64,000 nt of DNA from Stentor roeselii (GCA_006503475.1 RSEH01000053.1:121139-185138), one strand, 5' to 3'. Positions 10,104-19,306 are shown, counted from the stretch's first letter. Notes: a model not told the origin generated them from the letters alone. Numbers and translations are program-made.

Positions 10104-11525
10104 CTAAACATTTTCTGTCTCATAAGTCGGCCACTCACCCCTTAAAGACACTAACAAATTAGCATATTCCCTTGAGTTATGTTTCAAAATAGCCTGAGTC
10201 CTACTTTCCATAAGTGCAGTAACTTTCTGTATATACGCTTTATTCCTCGAAATTTCTTCATCAATCTTTTTACTTTCCTCCTCATACCTATTAAACCGAT
10301 CATGAGTATTCTTAACTGTTTCCATAGCAAGTCTGGTATATTCCTTCATTTTCCTGTCAATATCTCTCTGTTTAGGGTTCCTTAAAGTATACCTCATTTT
10401 CCAGTCATTAACCACATTATACCCTTCATATCTTCTATTTTTCATGAAGCGATTTACAAGTGGACTATACCTCATATGCAACATGTGATCATTTTTATCC
10501 AACCCGTCGCCGACACCAGCCAAAGCAGGAAGAGTGGCTTTATTAATTTTCCCCTTTTCTAAAATATTCCCAGCGCCAAGGTCAAAGCTCCAGGACTCGA
10601 AGCCTCGACTACAAATAGGCATTCCTGTGATCTGTTTAGAAATAGTCCTAAATAAAAAGTTCATGAAATCCTCAGAAAGAATATCATTGCGAGACTGGGG
10701 ATAAGCGAAAAAATAACAATAAAAAACAGCTTGGGCAAGACAATCATAGTAAATTTCAAAGAATTTCTCTTTGTGCTGTGGTTTTGCCTGTAAAGTGAGT
10801 TCGATATAATTCCCTGCGATGTTGTCAAGAAGCTTTTCTTGAGTCATCCTCAGGACTTCCAGGTAGTCCTTTTCTTTAAAGCTAAGCCGACGGTCTTGAG
10901 CAGTACAAAGATCGACTTTTCTCTCAATCGTAAGTCTTCGAGTTGTTTCTCGATCAGTTTTTTCTTTAGTCCCTTCAAATTTATCACTTTTTTCTATCTT
11001 GCTTTTTTTGAACTCGGCGGTTTCGATGAACTTTTCCTCGATTTTCTTTTTTTCTTCTACTTCTTTAAACACGCATAAAGTGTACCAAAAAAAATTCGCA
11101 ATTATTGACTTGTTGATTGAACCTTCGAAGAACTCTTTCCAGTCATGCTCGATCTTCTTGGTTGAGTGAGTCAAGACCAAAGGTCTCAACTTCGTGGGAA
11201 GCTTTTCCTTTGATATCGGAACCAACTGAGTCGTTGCTGAAAATCCTGACTTTTCTTTAGAAAACTTCCCAAATTTCGACTCAGCTTCACTTCTCGTTTT
11301 AATGATTTTTACTTGTTTTTCTCGAGAAATGTTAGAGAAAATCTTTGCGATATTTGAAAAAATCCTCTCGTTGTTTTGAGTCACGTTTTTTGGAAGAGGC
11401 TCGATTTCAGCGGATTCAAGATTTGGAATGGTGGCTTCTTTGATATTGAATACATTGCGAGTTGAAGGCTCCTGGTTTAAGTGAGTGGTTATTTCGACTC
11501 CTGTGATAAAAGCGAAATCTGACAT
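10104..11525 (-). CDS. FAM227 family protein
   Basis: 473 residues. The central part carries the FAM227 (FWWh) signature: an aromatic FFWYTLCVF at about 145-155, NIAGNYIELTLQ near 235, and YYDCLAQAVFYCYFFAYPQS around 260-280, followed by the SFDLG region. Metazoan FAM227A/B are sperm- and cilium-associated proteins of unknown biochemical role, so a ciliary place is a reasonable inference in a ciliate. The C-terminus is a charged helical region ending in WPTYETENV. Its start codon is 4 bp from the start codon of the divergent gene at 11530, and its stop is 18 nt before the kinesin-like start. Confidence 0.78.
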   Translation of the reverse strand: MSDFAFITGVEITTHLNQEPSTRNVFNIKEATIPNLESAEIEPLPKNVTQNNERIFSNIAKIFSNISREKQVKIIKTRSEAESKFGKFSKEKSGFSATTQLVPISKEKLPTKLRPLVLTHSTKKIEHDWKEFFEGSINKSIIANFFWYTLCVFKEVEEKKKIEEKFIETAEFKKSKIEKSDKFEGTKEKTDRETTRRLTIERKVDLCTAQDRRLSFKEKDYLEVLRMTQEKLLDNIAGNYIELTLQAKPQHKEKFFEIYYDCLAQAVFYCYFFAYPQSRNDILSEDFMNFLFRTISKQITGMPICSRGFESWSFDLGAGNILEKGKINKATLPALAGVGDGLDKNDHMLHMRYSPLVNRFMKNRRYEGYNVVNDWKMRYTLRNPKQRDIDRKMKEYTRLAMETVKNTHDRFNRYEEESKKIDEEISRNKAYIQKVTALMESRTQAILKHNSREYANLLVSLRGEWPTYETENV

Positions 11526-11529
11526 ATTT
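11526..11529. promoter_or_regulatory. 4-bp divergent start region (ATTT)
   Basis: The minus ATG (11525-11523) and plus ATG (11530-11532) are separated only by ATTT. Any promoter and leader for either gene must overlap the other coding region or be nearly absent. The arrangement is seen directly; promoter function is inferred. Confidence 0.55.
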
Positions 11530-12489
11530 ATGGGGAATAGGAATAGTTCAGCAGCTAAAGTGATGACTCAACCTACTGCTTTGAATTTAGTCGACTTTCG
11601 GAAGGCTATCTCAGCAGGTGACTTGATATTGATTGGTTCTCGTAAGACGATTGAGTCAGATATTTCGATTCCGCCTCAGCTTTTGCACTCGGTTATGATC
11701 AATGTGAAAGAAAAGTACTCAATTAGTAAGAGCATTGACCTGCCAGTGTGGGACTCAGCAGGAATAATCATTGACATGGACCTTAGCATGAATTCCGGCA
11801 AGTGCATCTTGGAGTTTGTCAACGATAGTTTCATCGTATCTGAGTTCATCAGTCGTATGACTGAAATCAAGCGCAAAGGCTTCGATCTGGCACTCCGAAC
11901 GTTGCACGGTTCGAAAAATCTCGAGTTTCGACAGGTCCTAATGAACCTTTCCGAATTCTTATCAGGGAAGTCATTTGAGGACCTATACTCAACTCCAGCC
12001 TACCGAGAAATAAAAGAAGTCGTAACCTCACATCTTGAAAACACGAACCGAGACTCTACCCTACACAGTCAAATGCGTGAAGCATTTTACCTAACAGTAG
12101 ACGATCCAGACGATTTAAGCATAACCCGTTCAAAGCTGCATGATTTAATGCGAGAGTTCACAGGTACCAACATGGACTTGACAATAGAAGAATTATGTGA
12201 CGAGCTTGAAATCGGTGAAAAGTCAGACTTTAAAGACTTTTACGAAAAGTGGGTGAATGGTCCAGGTGTAGGTGTCTTAAAAGAAGAAGTTTACGAGCAA
12301 GCCTTACTCTGTGGTCAGTTCATCAAACACGCTTACAAGGTCCTGGGCGTGTTGCAAGAAGAGACTTTTTCAGTATCAACCCCCGACGACTTCGCAAGTA
12401 ACTATTCAGACCCTACTGCACTGCGGTCGACTTTCCTCCAGCTGATCAACGGGTTTTCCTTCAGTCCTCAAACGCCGGTAAAGCTTTAA
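11530..12489 (+). CDS. Probable N-myristoylated protein of unknown function
   Basis: 319 residues starting MGNRNSSAAK, a strong N-myristoylation context (Gly2, Ser6), which decides the start; an in-frame upstream codon at 11485 is a GTG inside the neighbouring gene. No catalytic family recognised. The body is mixed helical with an acidic stretch (TVDDPDDLSITRSKLHDLM) and a helical C-terminal part, so an EF-hand-like fold is possible, but no canonical calcium loop is present. It probably sits at a cytoplasmic membrane face. It is divergent from FAM227 and followed 31 nt later by the FYVE-like gene. Confidence 0.75.
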   Translation: MGNRNSSAAKVMTQPTALNLVDFRKAISAGDLILIGSRKTIESDISIPPQLLHSVMINVKEKYSISKSIDLPVWDSAGIIIDMDLSMNSGKCILEFVNDSFIVSEFISRMTEIKRKGFDLALRTLHGSKNLEFRQVLMNLSEFLSGKSFEDLYSTPAYREIKEVVTSHLENTNRDSTLHSQMREAFYLTVDDPDDLSITRSKLHDLMREFTGTNMDLTIEELCDELEIGEKSDFKDFYEKWVNGPGVGVLKEEVYEQALLCGQFIKHAYKVLGVLQEETFSVSTPDDFASNYSDPTALRSTFLQLINGFSFSPQTPVKL

Positions 12490-12520
12490 TTATTGATCCT
12501 TGCCGTTTCCAGTAATAAAT

Positions 12521-13723
12521 ATGAACCTCTCTGAGTCTTTCGCCGTCTCAGAAGCCTGCTTCGTTGATGAGGAAGAAGAAGACCTCGCCCCTGTTGACCT
12601 TCCAGAAAACAGAGACAAATGGAAAAATGACTTAAAATGCAATGTTTGTAATAAAAATTTCAATTCGGGTGTCGCTCATTCACAGAGAGCTGTCTGCTGC
12701 TTTTGTTATCGAGGCACTTGCTCTACTTGTCTTGTTTTCACATTTAAACATCCTGAGACGTTTAAAAAGGAGAAGATGTGCAAGACTTGTAGATGGGAAA
12801 GACATCAAATTTCGCTTATTTTACCCAAGGTCAATGAATATAAATTAGAAAAAATCCAGATGAACTTAGAAGTCGAAATCGCTGTCCATGAAAGGCAAGA
12901 ATTCGCTTCTCAAAGAAAGAAGATTCAAGAAAATTTGACTGCTTTTAAAAGTCCTTTTGAATCTTCACTTAATCAACAGGAAATACTTTTAAATCAGCTG
13001 AAAAAGGAACATGAGTTGTTAGCAAGGAAAAAAGAAGTCATCTGTTCAGATGTTTATGAACTTGATGAAATCGCTGAGTCTATTCATTTAAGACTAAAAA
13101 ATGCACAGGAAGCGACAGTCAAGGCGAAAAAAGACCTGCAGGATAAGGAAAAACTGGAAAAGTTGCTGAAAGAAGAGACTAATTCTGTGAAATTACAGCA
13201 AATTGCACTTTTGCAACAGTTTAAGTCAAAAGAAAGAGAGTCTTGTATGGTGAGTGGAAGATTGTCTGAGTTGAGACGAGAAATTGATGAGCTGGTTGTA
13301 AAGATATCAGAAATATTTTCAGAAAGTCAAGAACTTGAAAGCGTTTTGACTGAGGCGGAATCGAGACATGATAAAAATTCAAGTGTTTTGTTTGAACTGG
13401 AAAATAAAATCTCGTTTAAAAAAAGCACTTTTTATAATCCTGACGAATTGACTGATGAGGAAAGAGTAAAAATGAAGAATCAAGTAGATATTTTAAAGAA
13501 ATACGATGAAGTCATTAGACACCTTGAAGAACGACTCATACTCATCAAACAAAGACATAATCGCAGTATTCGATCAGTTTATTCAAGAATTGATAGAATG
13601 TCTGCCCAGAATGAAATCATAGCGAATAAGCACTATATGCAGAAAAACGGGTTAGTGGTCAACCCGAAGCCTTCAAAAAATAAATCTTCATCAACATCTT
13701 GCAGTAACTGCTCGATTAGTTAA
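12521..13723 (+). CDS. FYVE-like zinc-finger protein with long coiled coil
   Basis: 400 residues, starting at the ATG at 12521 (MNLSESFAV), which follows TAATAAAT; an upstream in-frame TTG is not credible. Residues ~40-90 hold a zinc-binding cluster in FYVE/RING spacing: CNVC, then CCFC, then CSTC, and finally CKTC. Basic residues lie nearby, but the classic R(R/K)HHCR motif of phosphoinositide-binding FYVE domains is absent. From about residue 110 to 370 the sequence is a charged heptad-like coiled coil, ending in a Ser/Cys-rich tail. A membrane-tethering or scaffold role is plausible but inferred. Confidence 0.72.
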   Translation: MNLSESFAVSEACFVDEEEEDLAPVDLPENRDKWKNDLKCNVCNKNFNSGVAHSQRAVCCFCYRGTCSTCLVFTFKHPETFKKEKMCKTCRWERHQISLILPKVNEYKLEKIQMNLEVEIAVHERQEFASQRKKIQENLTAFKSPFESSLNQQEILLNQLKKEHELLARKKEVICSDVYELDEIAESIHLRLKNAQEATVKAKKDLQDKEKLEKLLKEETNSVKLQQIALLQQFKSKERESCMVSGRLSELRREIDELVVKISEIFSESQELESVLTEAESRHDKNSSVLFELENKISFKKSTFYNPDELTDEERVKMKNQVDILKKYDEVIRHLEERLILIKQRHNRSIRSVYSRIDRMSAQNEIIANKHYMQKNGLVVNPKPSKNKSSSTSCSNCSIS

Positions 13724-13879
13724 TAAACTATCACCAAAGCCGAATTAAATCCACTAATTCAATCCTTATCTAAATTCTCCTGCACACCAACTTCAAATAA
13801 AAATCCTCAATAACTATTGATTAATAATTAACTATCAATCAACATCCTCAGGATTAAATCCTAAATAAATCAATTATCC

Positions 13880-16504
13880 TTAATTCATCACCCGGTACAT
13901 TAATTTCGAGTAAACTTCAGATGACGGGAACTCAAAATCATCCTGGACTCCAAGAGGACATAACTTAATAAAAGTCCTAAAAGAAAGCTCCAGTTTTTTA
14001 CTCAGAGAAGTAAAAATCAGTTGATTACTTGAAAATCTTTCAACATCTTGAAAATTATCACAAAGGTCCACAGCTCTAGAAAGCGCTTCTAACATTTCAA
14101 CAAAGTTCATCTCAAGATGTCTTTTCGAGTAAAGTTCATCAACTTGTGTCATCATCGATTCACAGAAACAAACATCAATTTCTCTAGTCGCGAATTTTTC
14201 ACCAACAAGTCCAGCATCATTACAAAGCATTCGAAATTCTTCAAGACTCATGAAGCGTTTTTTTCCAGGTAGGGTGTTCTTTCCACTGTATTTATTAAAA
14301 AGTGCGACAAGAAGAGTTTTATGAGTTTTTAACACCCAGTCGACTTCTTCCACCCAATAATTTTGAAGTCTCCATTTCTGTGAAGAGAATTTTGACATGA
14401 CATTAGAAAGATGTTCATTATAAAGTCTTGTAAAAGCTTCATGATAACTTTGACATTGTTTAGTTCTGATGTATTTATCAGCAGCAACTCGAATAATAAT
14501 CTCTAAAAACTCGTACCTGACAAGACTATTGCCAGGATTATAAAGCTGCCCTTTTTCTTTTTGTATTAAAGTCGAGTTCATGTTAACACCCAAGTCGCTT
14601 AGTAAATAAGTTGAGTCAATTATTTTGCATTCATTGAGAAAGTCAGTGAAAATGTTAGACCCGATTGAAAAAACATCTGAACCGCCGTAAGCTGAAAGGT
14701 TTTTATAGGAAAGCTTTATTATTGGGTAGTGCTGTCGCACTACTTGTCGTAATAGGCTCAGGTCGTCAGAGTTTTTCACGAAATTCGGTATACGTGAATG
14801 ACGCCAGTCGAATTCTAAGCAGTCGTCTAGCACTCGGTCGTTGTCTGGCTTGTATTCACGGAAGATACTCATGTTGAAGTTCCATTCTACTCTTTCCATC
14901 TGGCCAAACATGCTTAGGTATCTGTGGATTTTGCTTCGAGGCTTCGTCATGAATGGGGTTTTCACTGAGCAGGTCTCGAATGTGTCGGTATCTGCGTCTA
15001 AGGTACCCATTCGGTTCACCTTCACTGAAGAACTTATTCCATCTTGATAGACAAAAGTCTTTTCATAAAGCCGATCAATTTGCTTGTATTCATATTTTAT
15101 GTCACATGAGTTAATCTCTGTAAAAAAAAACGTCATCTTCGACGGAGGCACTGCTCGATACAGTTCAAAACGGTCACCATCCGCTTTGGGCATTGCTTCA
15201 GGTTCAAAATCATCAAGAAGTAGGTGAAGATATACATTATCACCTTCACTTTCACAAGTAAAAAGCACTTCTCTCCATTTTTCACAGACCCAGCAGTTAG
15301 TTTGAGTTTTTTCATGAACAAAATTCGGTCTGTCAATGATCCTCTGATAAAACTGTCCTGATTTAATCTTGAGTTTGCTGTTTGGCTTTAAAAACCCTCT
15401 GGGGTCCACTTCACAAGCGTTTCCCAATACATGAATTCCGAGAATAGTGTGATTTGACTTAAGCCCTTCAGCTATTATTTCAGCGTCTTCTGCTGTGATT
15501 GAATTGTAAGATATGTCTAAATGCGCTAGGGCTGTATTTTGCTTTACACACTTCGATATCACTTCAGCTGTTGATTTATTTCTGCCGATTGAATTCCAAC
15601 TTATGTCGAAACTTTTTAAACCTTTATTCAAACTTAGTCCTTCGAATAGGTTGCTTCCGCCGTAGTTTGAAAAGTTGTTCCAATGGAGGTCGAGAACTTT
15701 TAGAGTTGAGTTGTTGATTAGCATGTCTTTCAGGTATCTTGTTGATACATCGCTTAAATTATTTTTGGCTAATACAAGCTTTGTAAGTCTTCGATAGTAA
15801 AGCAAGCTTGTGCAGAGATTTTGAATCATTTGCGTTGAGACTCCTGTTTTTTCCAGGTTTAGATGCTTTAACTTGCAGTCATAGAAGGAAAACATGTTGG
15901 TTAACTTGTTTACTGACATCTCACCCAGTCGATTTTCGGACAAATTGATCCTCTTAATTTGCTTGACATCCAAAGATTTCAATATTTTTTCACTTCCAAC
16001 ATCAGAGAGTCGATTCGACTTAAGGTTGAGATTTTCTAAAGTATTGATATGTTTAATCCCCTGAGAAAACGCCTCAGCATAGTTATCACCCATAGAAAAC
16101 ATGCGAATATCAATAGACGATTCCTTTCCCCTTCCACTAGCCAGGCCGAACGTGTTCGGCCTCAGTTTTTTCTGATTGACACCAGCAAGATAAGCAATAT
16201 TCGGAGTCATATCAGCCTGTTGGACCCTAATTCTTTCAGTAAGTCTAGTGATTTGTTTGAAATCTTTATAAAACTCAAGTTTTTTCCCTGAATCAGTCGG
16301 TTTCTGGCTTTCAGCTTCTCTGATTTCACGAGTGTCTTCAAAAACATTGTGAAAAGAATCATCTTTAGTGGGATAACGACTGGGCAAACTTGTGCCGACC
16401 AGATTTTGGTTGATGCTGGATGAGACAGTCATTTTAGACTGAGTCCTGTTGTGGTTAAAGCTCTTAGAAATAGGAGGAAAATACTGAGACCCTGACTTAA
16501 TCAT
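13880..16504 (-). CDS. Leucine-rich-repeat protein (RI-type) with C-terminal EF-hand-like region
   Basis: 874 residues. Residues ~145-350 contain about seven ribonuclease-inhibitor-type LRRs (LENLNLKSNRLSDVGSEKI, LKVLDLHWNNFSNYGGSNL, LAHLDISYNSITAEDAEII). A large middle region has no recognised domain, and the last ~150 residues contain two EF-hand-like helical pairs around FNKYSGKNTL and MNFVEMLEALSRAV. Ciliates have many such LRR/EF proteins, often axonemal or cortical; no specific orthologue is claimed. The gene begins only 5 nt (AATAA) after the TGA stop of COMMD10 on the same strand. Confidence 0.82.
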   Translation of the reverse strand: MIKSGSQYFPPISKSFNHNRTQSKMTVSSSINQNLVGTSLPSRYPTKDDSFHNVFEDTREIREAESQKPTDSGKKLEFYKDFKQITRLTERIRVQQADMTPNIAYLAGVNQKKLRPNTFGLASGRGKESSIDIRMFSMGDNYAEAFSQGIKHINTLENLNLKSNRLSDVGSEKILKSLDVKQIKRINLSENRLGEMSVNKLTNMFSFYDCKLKHLNLEKTGVSTQMIQNLCTSLLYYRRLTKLVLAKNNLSDVSTRYLKDMLINNSTLKVLDLHWNNFSNYGGSNLFEGLSLNKGLKSFDISWNSIGRNKSTAEVISKCVKQNTALAHLDISYNSITAEDAEIIAEGLKSNHTILGIHVLGNACEVDPRGFLKPNSKLKIKSGQFYQRIIDRPNFVHEKTQTNCWVCEKWREVLFTCESEGDNVYLHLLLDDFEPEAMPKADGDRFELYRAVPPSKMTFFFTEINSCDIKYEYKQIDRLYEKTFVYQDGISSSVKVNRMGTLDADTDTFETCSVKTPFMTKPRSKIHRYLSMFGQMERVEWNFNMSIFREYKPDNDRVLDDCLEFDWRHSRIPNFVKNSDDLSLLRQVVRQHYPIIKLSYKNLSAYGGSDVFSIGSNIFTDFLNECKIIDSTYLLSDLGVNMNSTLIQKEKGQLYNPGNSLVRYEFLEIIIRVAADKYIRTKQCQSYHEAFTRLYNEHLSNVMSKFSSQKWRLQNYWVEEVDWVLKTHKTLLVALFNKYSGKNTLPGKKRFMSLEEFRMLCNDAGLVGEKFATREIDVCFCESMMTQVDELYSKRHLEMNFVEMLEALSRAVDLCDNFQDVERFSSNQLIFTSLSKKLELSFRTFIKLCPLGVQDDFEFPSSEVYSKLMYRVMN

Positions 16505-16509
16505 TTATT

Positions 16510-17079
16510 TCAAGTTAAGCTGTCGATTTGGCTTTGAATGATCTCCAGGTTCATGAATAACTCCTGTAGCTGGTCTTTTGTAAAGCTGATTGATTTCGTC
16601 TCGTCTGTGCTCAGCTTTAGCTTCAACTCCGCCTCTGGTTGGCAGGCAAAGTCGTTGTTTGAACCTAGAGGAAGCTGCAGGCGCCAGTCGAACTTCTCCA
16701 AAAGGCAAGGCACACTCACTGCTCTTTCTTTCAAATGCATCAAATACTCTGCAGCGCCTTCACTCCAGATGGTCTGAAATGATTCAACTTGATCTTCTGA
16801 TACTCCGATTTCGCTCAAGCTTTCTTGAAGATCTGATAGTTTTAGTTGCGCGAACTGCTCGAATAGGAAACTGGATGCTGATAAAAGGATTTGTAAGGAG
16901 TTTGGGGTTAGACTTAGGATGTTCTCCAGCTGGGATAGTTCTTTTGCTGAAAAAATCTGCTTTTTAGGGCTCTGAAGCCCAGTAAGAACCCTTTCTAAAA
17001 AGAGTTCAAGTTTAGAAGATTCAAGGCTATTAATGATCTGAATGGCTTCTTTCAGCTTGTTAGTCAGGCGAATGGGCAT
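16510..17079 (-). CDS. COMMD10: COMM domain-containing protein 10
   Basis: 189 residues, the usual COMMD10 length. The C-terminal COMM domain (about 120-189) shows the family pattern: FDWRLQLPLGSN, a run of alternating Lys/Leu (AELKLKLS), then SISFTKDQLQELFMNLE and IQSQIDSL at the end. COMMD proteins form the Commander complex with CCDC22/CCDC93, which works with retriever in endosomal recycling. The gene is divergent from ATG12 with only 6 bp between the two start codons, and its stop is 5 nt from the LRR gene start downstream. Confidence 0.88.
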   Translation of the reverse strand: MPIRLTNKLKEAIQIINSLESSKLELFLERVLTGLQSPKKQIFSAKELSQLENILSLTPNSLQILLSASSFLFEQFAQLKLSDLQESLSEIGVSEDQVESFQTIWSEGAAEYLMHLKERAVSVPCLLEKFDWRLQLPLGSNNDFACQPEAELKLKLSTDETKSISFTKDQLQELFMNLEIIQSQIDSLT

Positions 17080-17085
17080 TATAAT
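17080..17085. promoter_or_regulatory. 6-bp shared start element TATAAT
   Basis: TATAAT is all that separates the COMMD10 ATG (minus, 17079) from the ATG12 ATG (plus, 17086). Read on the other strand it is ATTATA, so both genes see an AT-only element abutting their start codon. Bidirectional core-promoter function is inferred. Confidence 0.6.
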
Positions 17086-17364
17086 ATGGAAGGTGACTCA
17101 CTAGACAAGGTAATAGTCCATCTAAAGCCCGTAGCAAACGCTCCGATTCTAAAGAAAAACAAATTCAAAGTCCCAGCTCAAGAAAACTTTTCAATGATCA
17201 TAAACTTCGTTAGTTCCCAGATCAAAGCAAAAGACGGAGTCTTCCTTTACTGCAACTCGGCATTTTCTCCATGTCCAGACAGTAAAATATTTGACCTGTT
17301 CAAATCATTCAAGGTGGGAAACGAATTAATTGTGAACTATGCAGTGACTGAAGCTTGGGGTTAA
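17086..17364 (+). CDS. ATG12: Ubiquitin-like autophagy protein ATG12
   Basis: 92 residues, the bare ubiquitin-like fold without the long N-terminal extension of yeast and animal ATG12. Conserved elements: VIVHLKPVANAPILKKNKFKV, then FLYCNSAFSPCPD, FDLFKSF, and the C-terminal VNYAVTEAWG. ATG12 is conjugated through its C-terminal Gly to a Lys of ATG5 by ATG7 and ATG10, and the conjugate acts as the E3 for ATG8 lipidation. Here, as in other species, Gly is the last residue before TAA, so no protease is needed. The window also holds a PROPPIN (60970). Confidence 0.93.
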   Translation: MEGDSLDKVIVHLKPVANAPILKKNKFKVPAQENFSMIINFVSSQIKAKDGVFLYCNSAFSPCPDSKIFDLFKSFKVGNELIVNYAVTEAWG

Positions 17365-17428
17365 TTAAACAAGTGTTTATTATAGAGTCTAATAGAATTA
17401 ATGTGTCGTAGTTTAGCATAACTAAGCT

Positions 17429-17983
17429 TCACTCTATTTGATGCACGTGAGACTCTTGACTGAATTTTCTGCCTGATTTATTTGAAATGTTTTTAGGACA
17501 GGGCTCTTTCACTGGAAGGTCTGACTTGAGATTTAAAGCTGAAATAAAATTTAGTGATAAAAGGCTTTCTTTAGTTTTCAAATTGATTTTTTCTGAGTCT
17601 TCAGGCTTTGAGTCTGGATCAAGGTCTTCTTGAAGAGAGTTTTCTTTGTTGACCTCTTCAAATGCCATTAAAAGTTTTTTGGCTGTTGAGATTTCATCGT
17701 TTTGTAAAAAGTTCTTGTTTAGGATCAGGTCAGTTTGAATGTATTTTGAAAGTTTTAAAGACTCTGAAGCTGTTTGACTAGAGGCTTCTAAGATTAACTT
17801 GTCGTAGGAGGTTTGGGTGCAGGTGTTGGTTTGGGATTTTGAGGATTTTGATTTTTCGTGTTTTAAGCTCTCGATTTGCTCTTCGAGGGATAAGATGTGA
17901 GAGTCTTGTGCGAGGATTTTTGATGAGAGCTCGCTGATGGTTATTTCTAGTTGAACTATTTTTTCGAGAAGTTGAGAGTTCAT
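17429..17983 (-). CDS. Small coiled-coil protein
   Basis: 184 residues. The N-terminal ~45 residues form a strong coiled coil (LLEKIVQLEITISELSSKIL) and the rest is polar, Ser/Glu/Lys-rich and probably disordered, with repeated TCTQTS / IQTDL-type segments. No family recognised. It is convergent with ATG12, 64 bp away, and its start is preceded by TATAATAAAC. Confidence 0.65.
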   Translation of the reverse strand: MNSQLLEKIVQLEITISELSSKILAQDSHILSLEEQIESLKHEKSKSSKSQTNTCTQTSYDKLILEASSQTASESLKLSKYIQTDLILNKNFLQNDEISTAKKLLMAFEEVNKENSLQEDLDPDSKPEDSEKINLKTKESLLSLNFISALNLKSDLPVKEPCPKNISNKSGRKFSQESHVHQIE

Positions 17984-18252
17984 GTTTATTATAAAGTCAG
18001 GAAATTCAAAGATTGGGGTAACTGAGAGTTAATCAATTTTTGAATAGACTGATTTGTGAATATATATAAAATTGTTTACATTCGCTGAAATAGATGAAAA
18101 TTTTGGGTTTTTTTCGAAGTTTTACTGATAAAATCACATCTTTCAGTTATTTTCATCTTATTCTCTAAGAAAAAATCATCAAATTTCTAAATACATTCAA
18201 ATAACGACTTCAAATAACCTAAGATAAAATTAATCCTAATTCCTTATAACAA

Positions 18253-18525
18253 TTATTTCTTGATCGCTCTCATATTCTTCACTTTAAGCATAGCTTCAGT
18301 ATAGTGAACCATCCGATCCGCTTTTTTATTATGAGTCTTCTGCTGAATATCCTGATTATGAACAGAAAACTCCGAGTCTTCATTAAAGTCCACACTTTGA
18401 GAATGCGTAGTTCTTGTAGTACTCTGAAAGTTACTAAACTGAGGAGCATAAACCGGAAAAATATTCTGAAAAGTGTTTTTTGCAGCAATTTTCCTGTTTA
18501 ACGTGAGATCAAAGTTATCTTCCAT
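18253..18525 (-). CDS. Small protein of unknown function
   Basis: 90 residues, MEDNFDLTLN at the start and basic at the C-terminus (VKNMRAIKK). It is mostly polar with no membrane segment or recognised motif. Support for a real gene comes from its position: its ATG is 7 bp from the divergent PLAC8 gene's ATG, and the upstream element reads TTATAAT on its own strand, as for other genes here. The codon usage looks coding. Function unknown. Confidence 0.55.
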   Translation of the reverse strand: MEDNFDLTLNRKIAAKNTFQNIFPVYAPQFSNFQSTTRTTHSQSVDFNEDSEFSVHNQDIQQKTHNKKADRMVHYTEAMLKVKNMRAIKK

Positions 18526-18532
18526 ATTATAA
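18526..18532. promoter_or_regulatory. 7-bp shared start element ATTATAA
   Basis: ATTATAA separates the minus ATG at 18525 from the plus ATG at 18533. TTATAA is palindromic, so each gene has the same AT-only element next to its start codon. Function as a two-way core promoter is inferred. Confidence 0.55.
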
Positions 18533-18886
18533 ATGTCAGATGTTACTAAACCTTACCTCTGGGATGTGAAATTTTTAGACTGTTGTCTCGCAGGTCCTGT
18601 TTGCATTTTAGCTTGCATTTGCCCAGCAGTGGTGCAATCAATGACTTTATACAAAACCAAAGCTTCAGGTTGTTCATTGTGTTGCAAATGCTTGTTCGGG
18701 TACTACTGCTGCTGCATCGGCCTTTCAGTGAACCGAGGCACAATCCGAGAAAGTTATCATAATAAAATAAGTGGAAGCAAAAGCATGGACTGTCTTCTAT
18801 ACTCCTGCATTTGTTGCTGCTGTCACGCTTGTTTAGCTACTCAGGAATATCGGCAGTATTCAGAGAATAATTTTATGAAACTTTGA
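18533..18886 (+). CDS. PLAC8 / cysteine-rich small protein
   Basis: 117 residues with the PLAC8 pattern: a tryptophan-containing start (YLWDVKFLDCC), CILACICPAVVQ, then two further cysteine clusters including CCKCLFGYYCCC and the C-terminal CICCCCHACLATQEYRQ. PLAC8/FCR1-type proteins are small membrane-associated Cys-rich proteins; plant members affect cell number and metal transport. The hydrophobic Cys clusters suggest membrane attachment. The gene ends with TGA, which supports use of the standard code. It is divergent from the 90-residue gene, 7 bp away. Confidence 0.8.
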   Translation: MSDVTKPYLWDVKFLDCCLAGPVCILACICPAVVQSMTLYKTKASGCSLCCKCLFGYYCCCIGLSVNRGTIRESYHNKISGSKSMDCLLYSCICCCCHACLATQEYRQYSENNFMKL

Positions 18887-18929
18887 ATATATTGATTTAA
18901 TTAGAAAGTCATTACATTTATGTTTTATA

Positions 18930-19306
18930 ATGATTTCTGAAGACCATTACTTACGGGCTAAAAGCTTTTTAAGTGTTTATAAAGAAGCACTTGATACCTT
19001 GAAAGACTCTGCTGTGAAGGTAGGACATGATAATCATGTTGGAAAATTCCAGCAGATCTTGCAAAGCTCCACTGAAAATAAAGGACTTGTCATTGATGCT
19101 GATGGAAATCTCGCCAAAGGCCCTGCGATCAGAGCCAGTTATTGGTATCGACTTGATGACCTTTCACGGTAAATTTAATTAGACTTTGGGTGGTTAACAA
19201 AATTGAAAACTTTGCTGGAGGTTATTCTGAACTTGTTCAGAAGTTGGAAGGAATTTCTAAGAGTTTGGATTCAGAGATTAATAGCTTGACTAGTAAGCAG
19301 AAATGA
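18930..19306 (+). CDS. Small helical protein of unknown function with a 14-nt intron
   Basis: Exons 18930-19168 and 19183-19306 give 120 residues. Without splicing the frame stops just after YRLDDLSR; removing GTAAATTTAATTAG continues as LWVVNKIENFAGG and a coiled-coil-like tail ending TSKQK. The downstream frame is open and protein-like, which supports the join. No family recognised. The segment DADGNLAKGP resembles half of an EF-hand loop, but there is no clear paired hand. Confidence 0.6.
19169..19182 (+). other. Apparent 14-nt intron
   Basis: GTAAATTTAATTAG. It has an A sixth from the 3' end and removes an in-frame TAA. A removal of 14 nt, not 15, is needed to keep the downstream frame. 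A homopolymer undercall (AAA or TTT) could also explain the missing base. Confidence 0.55.
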
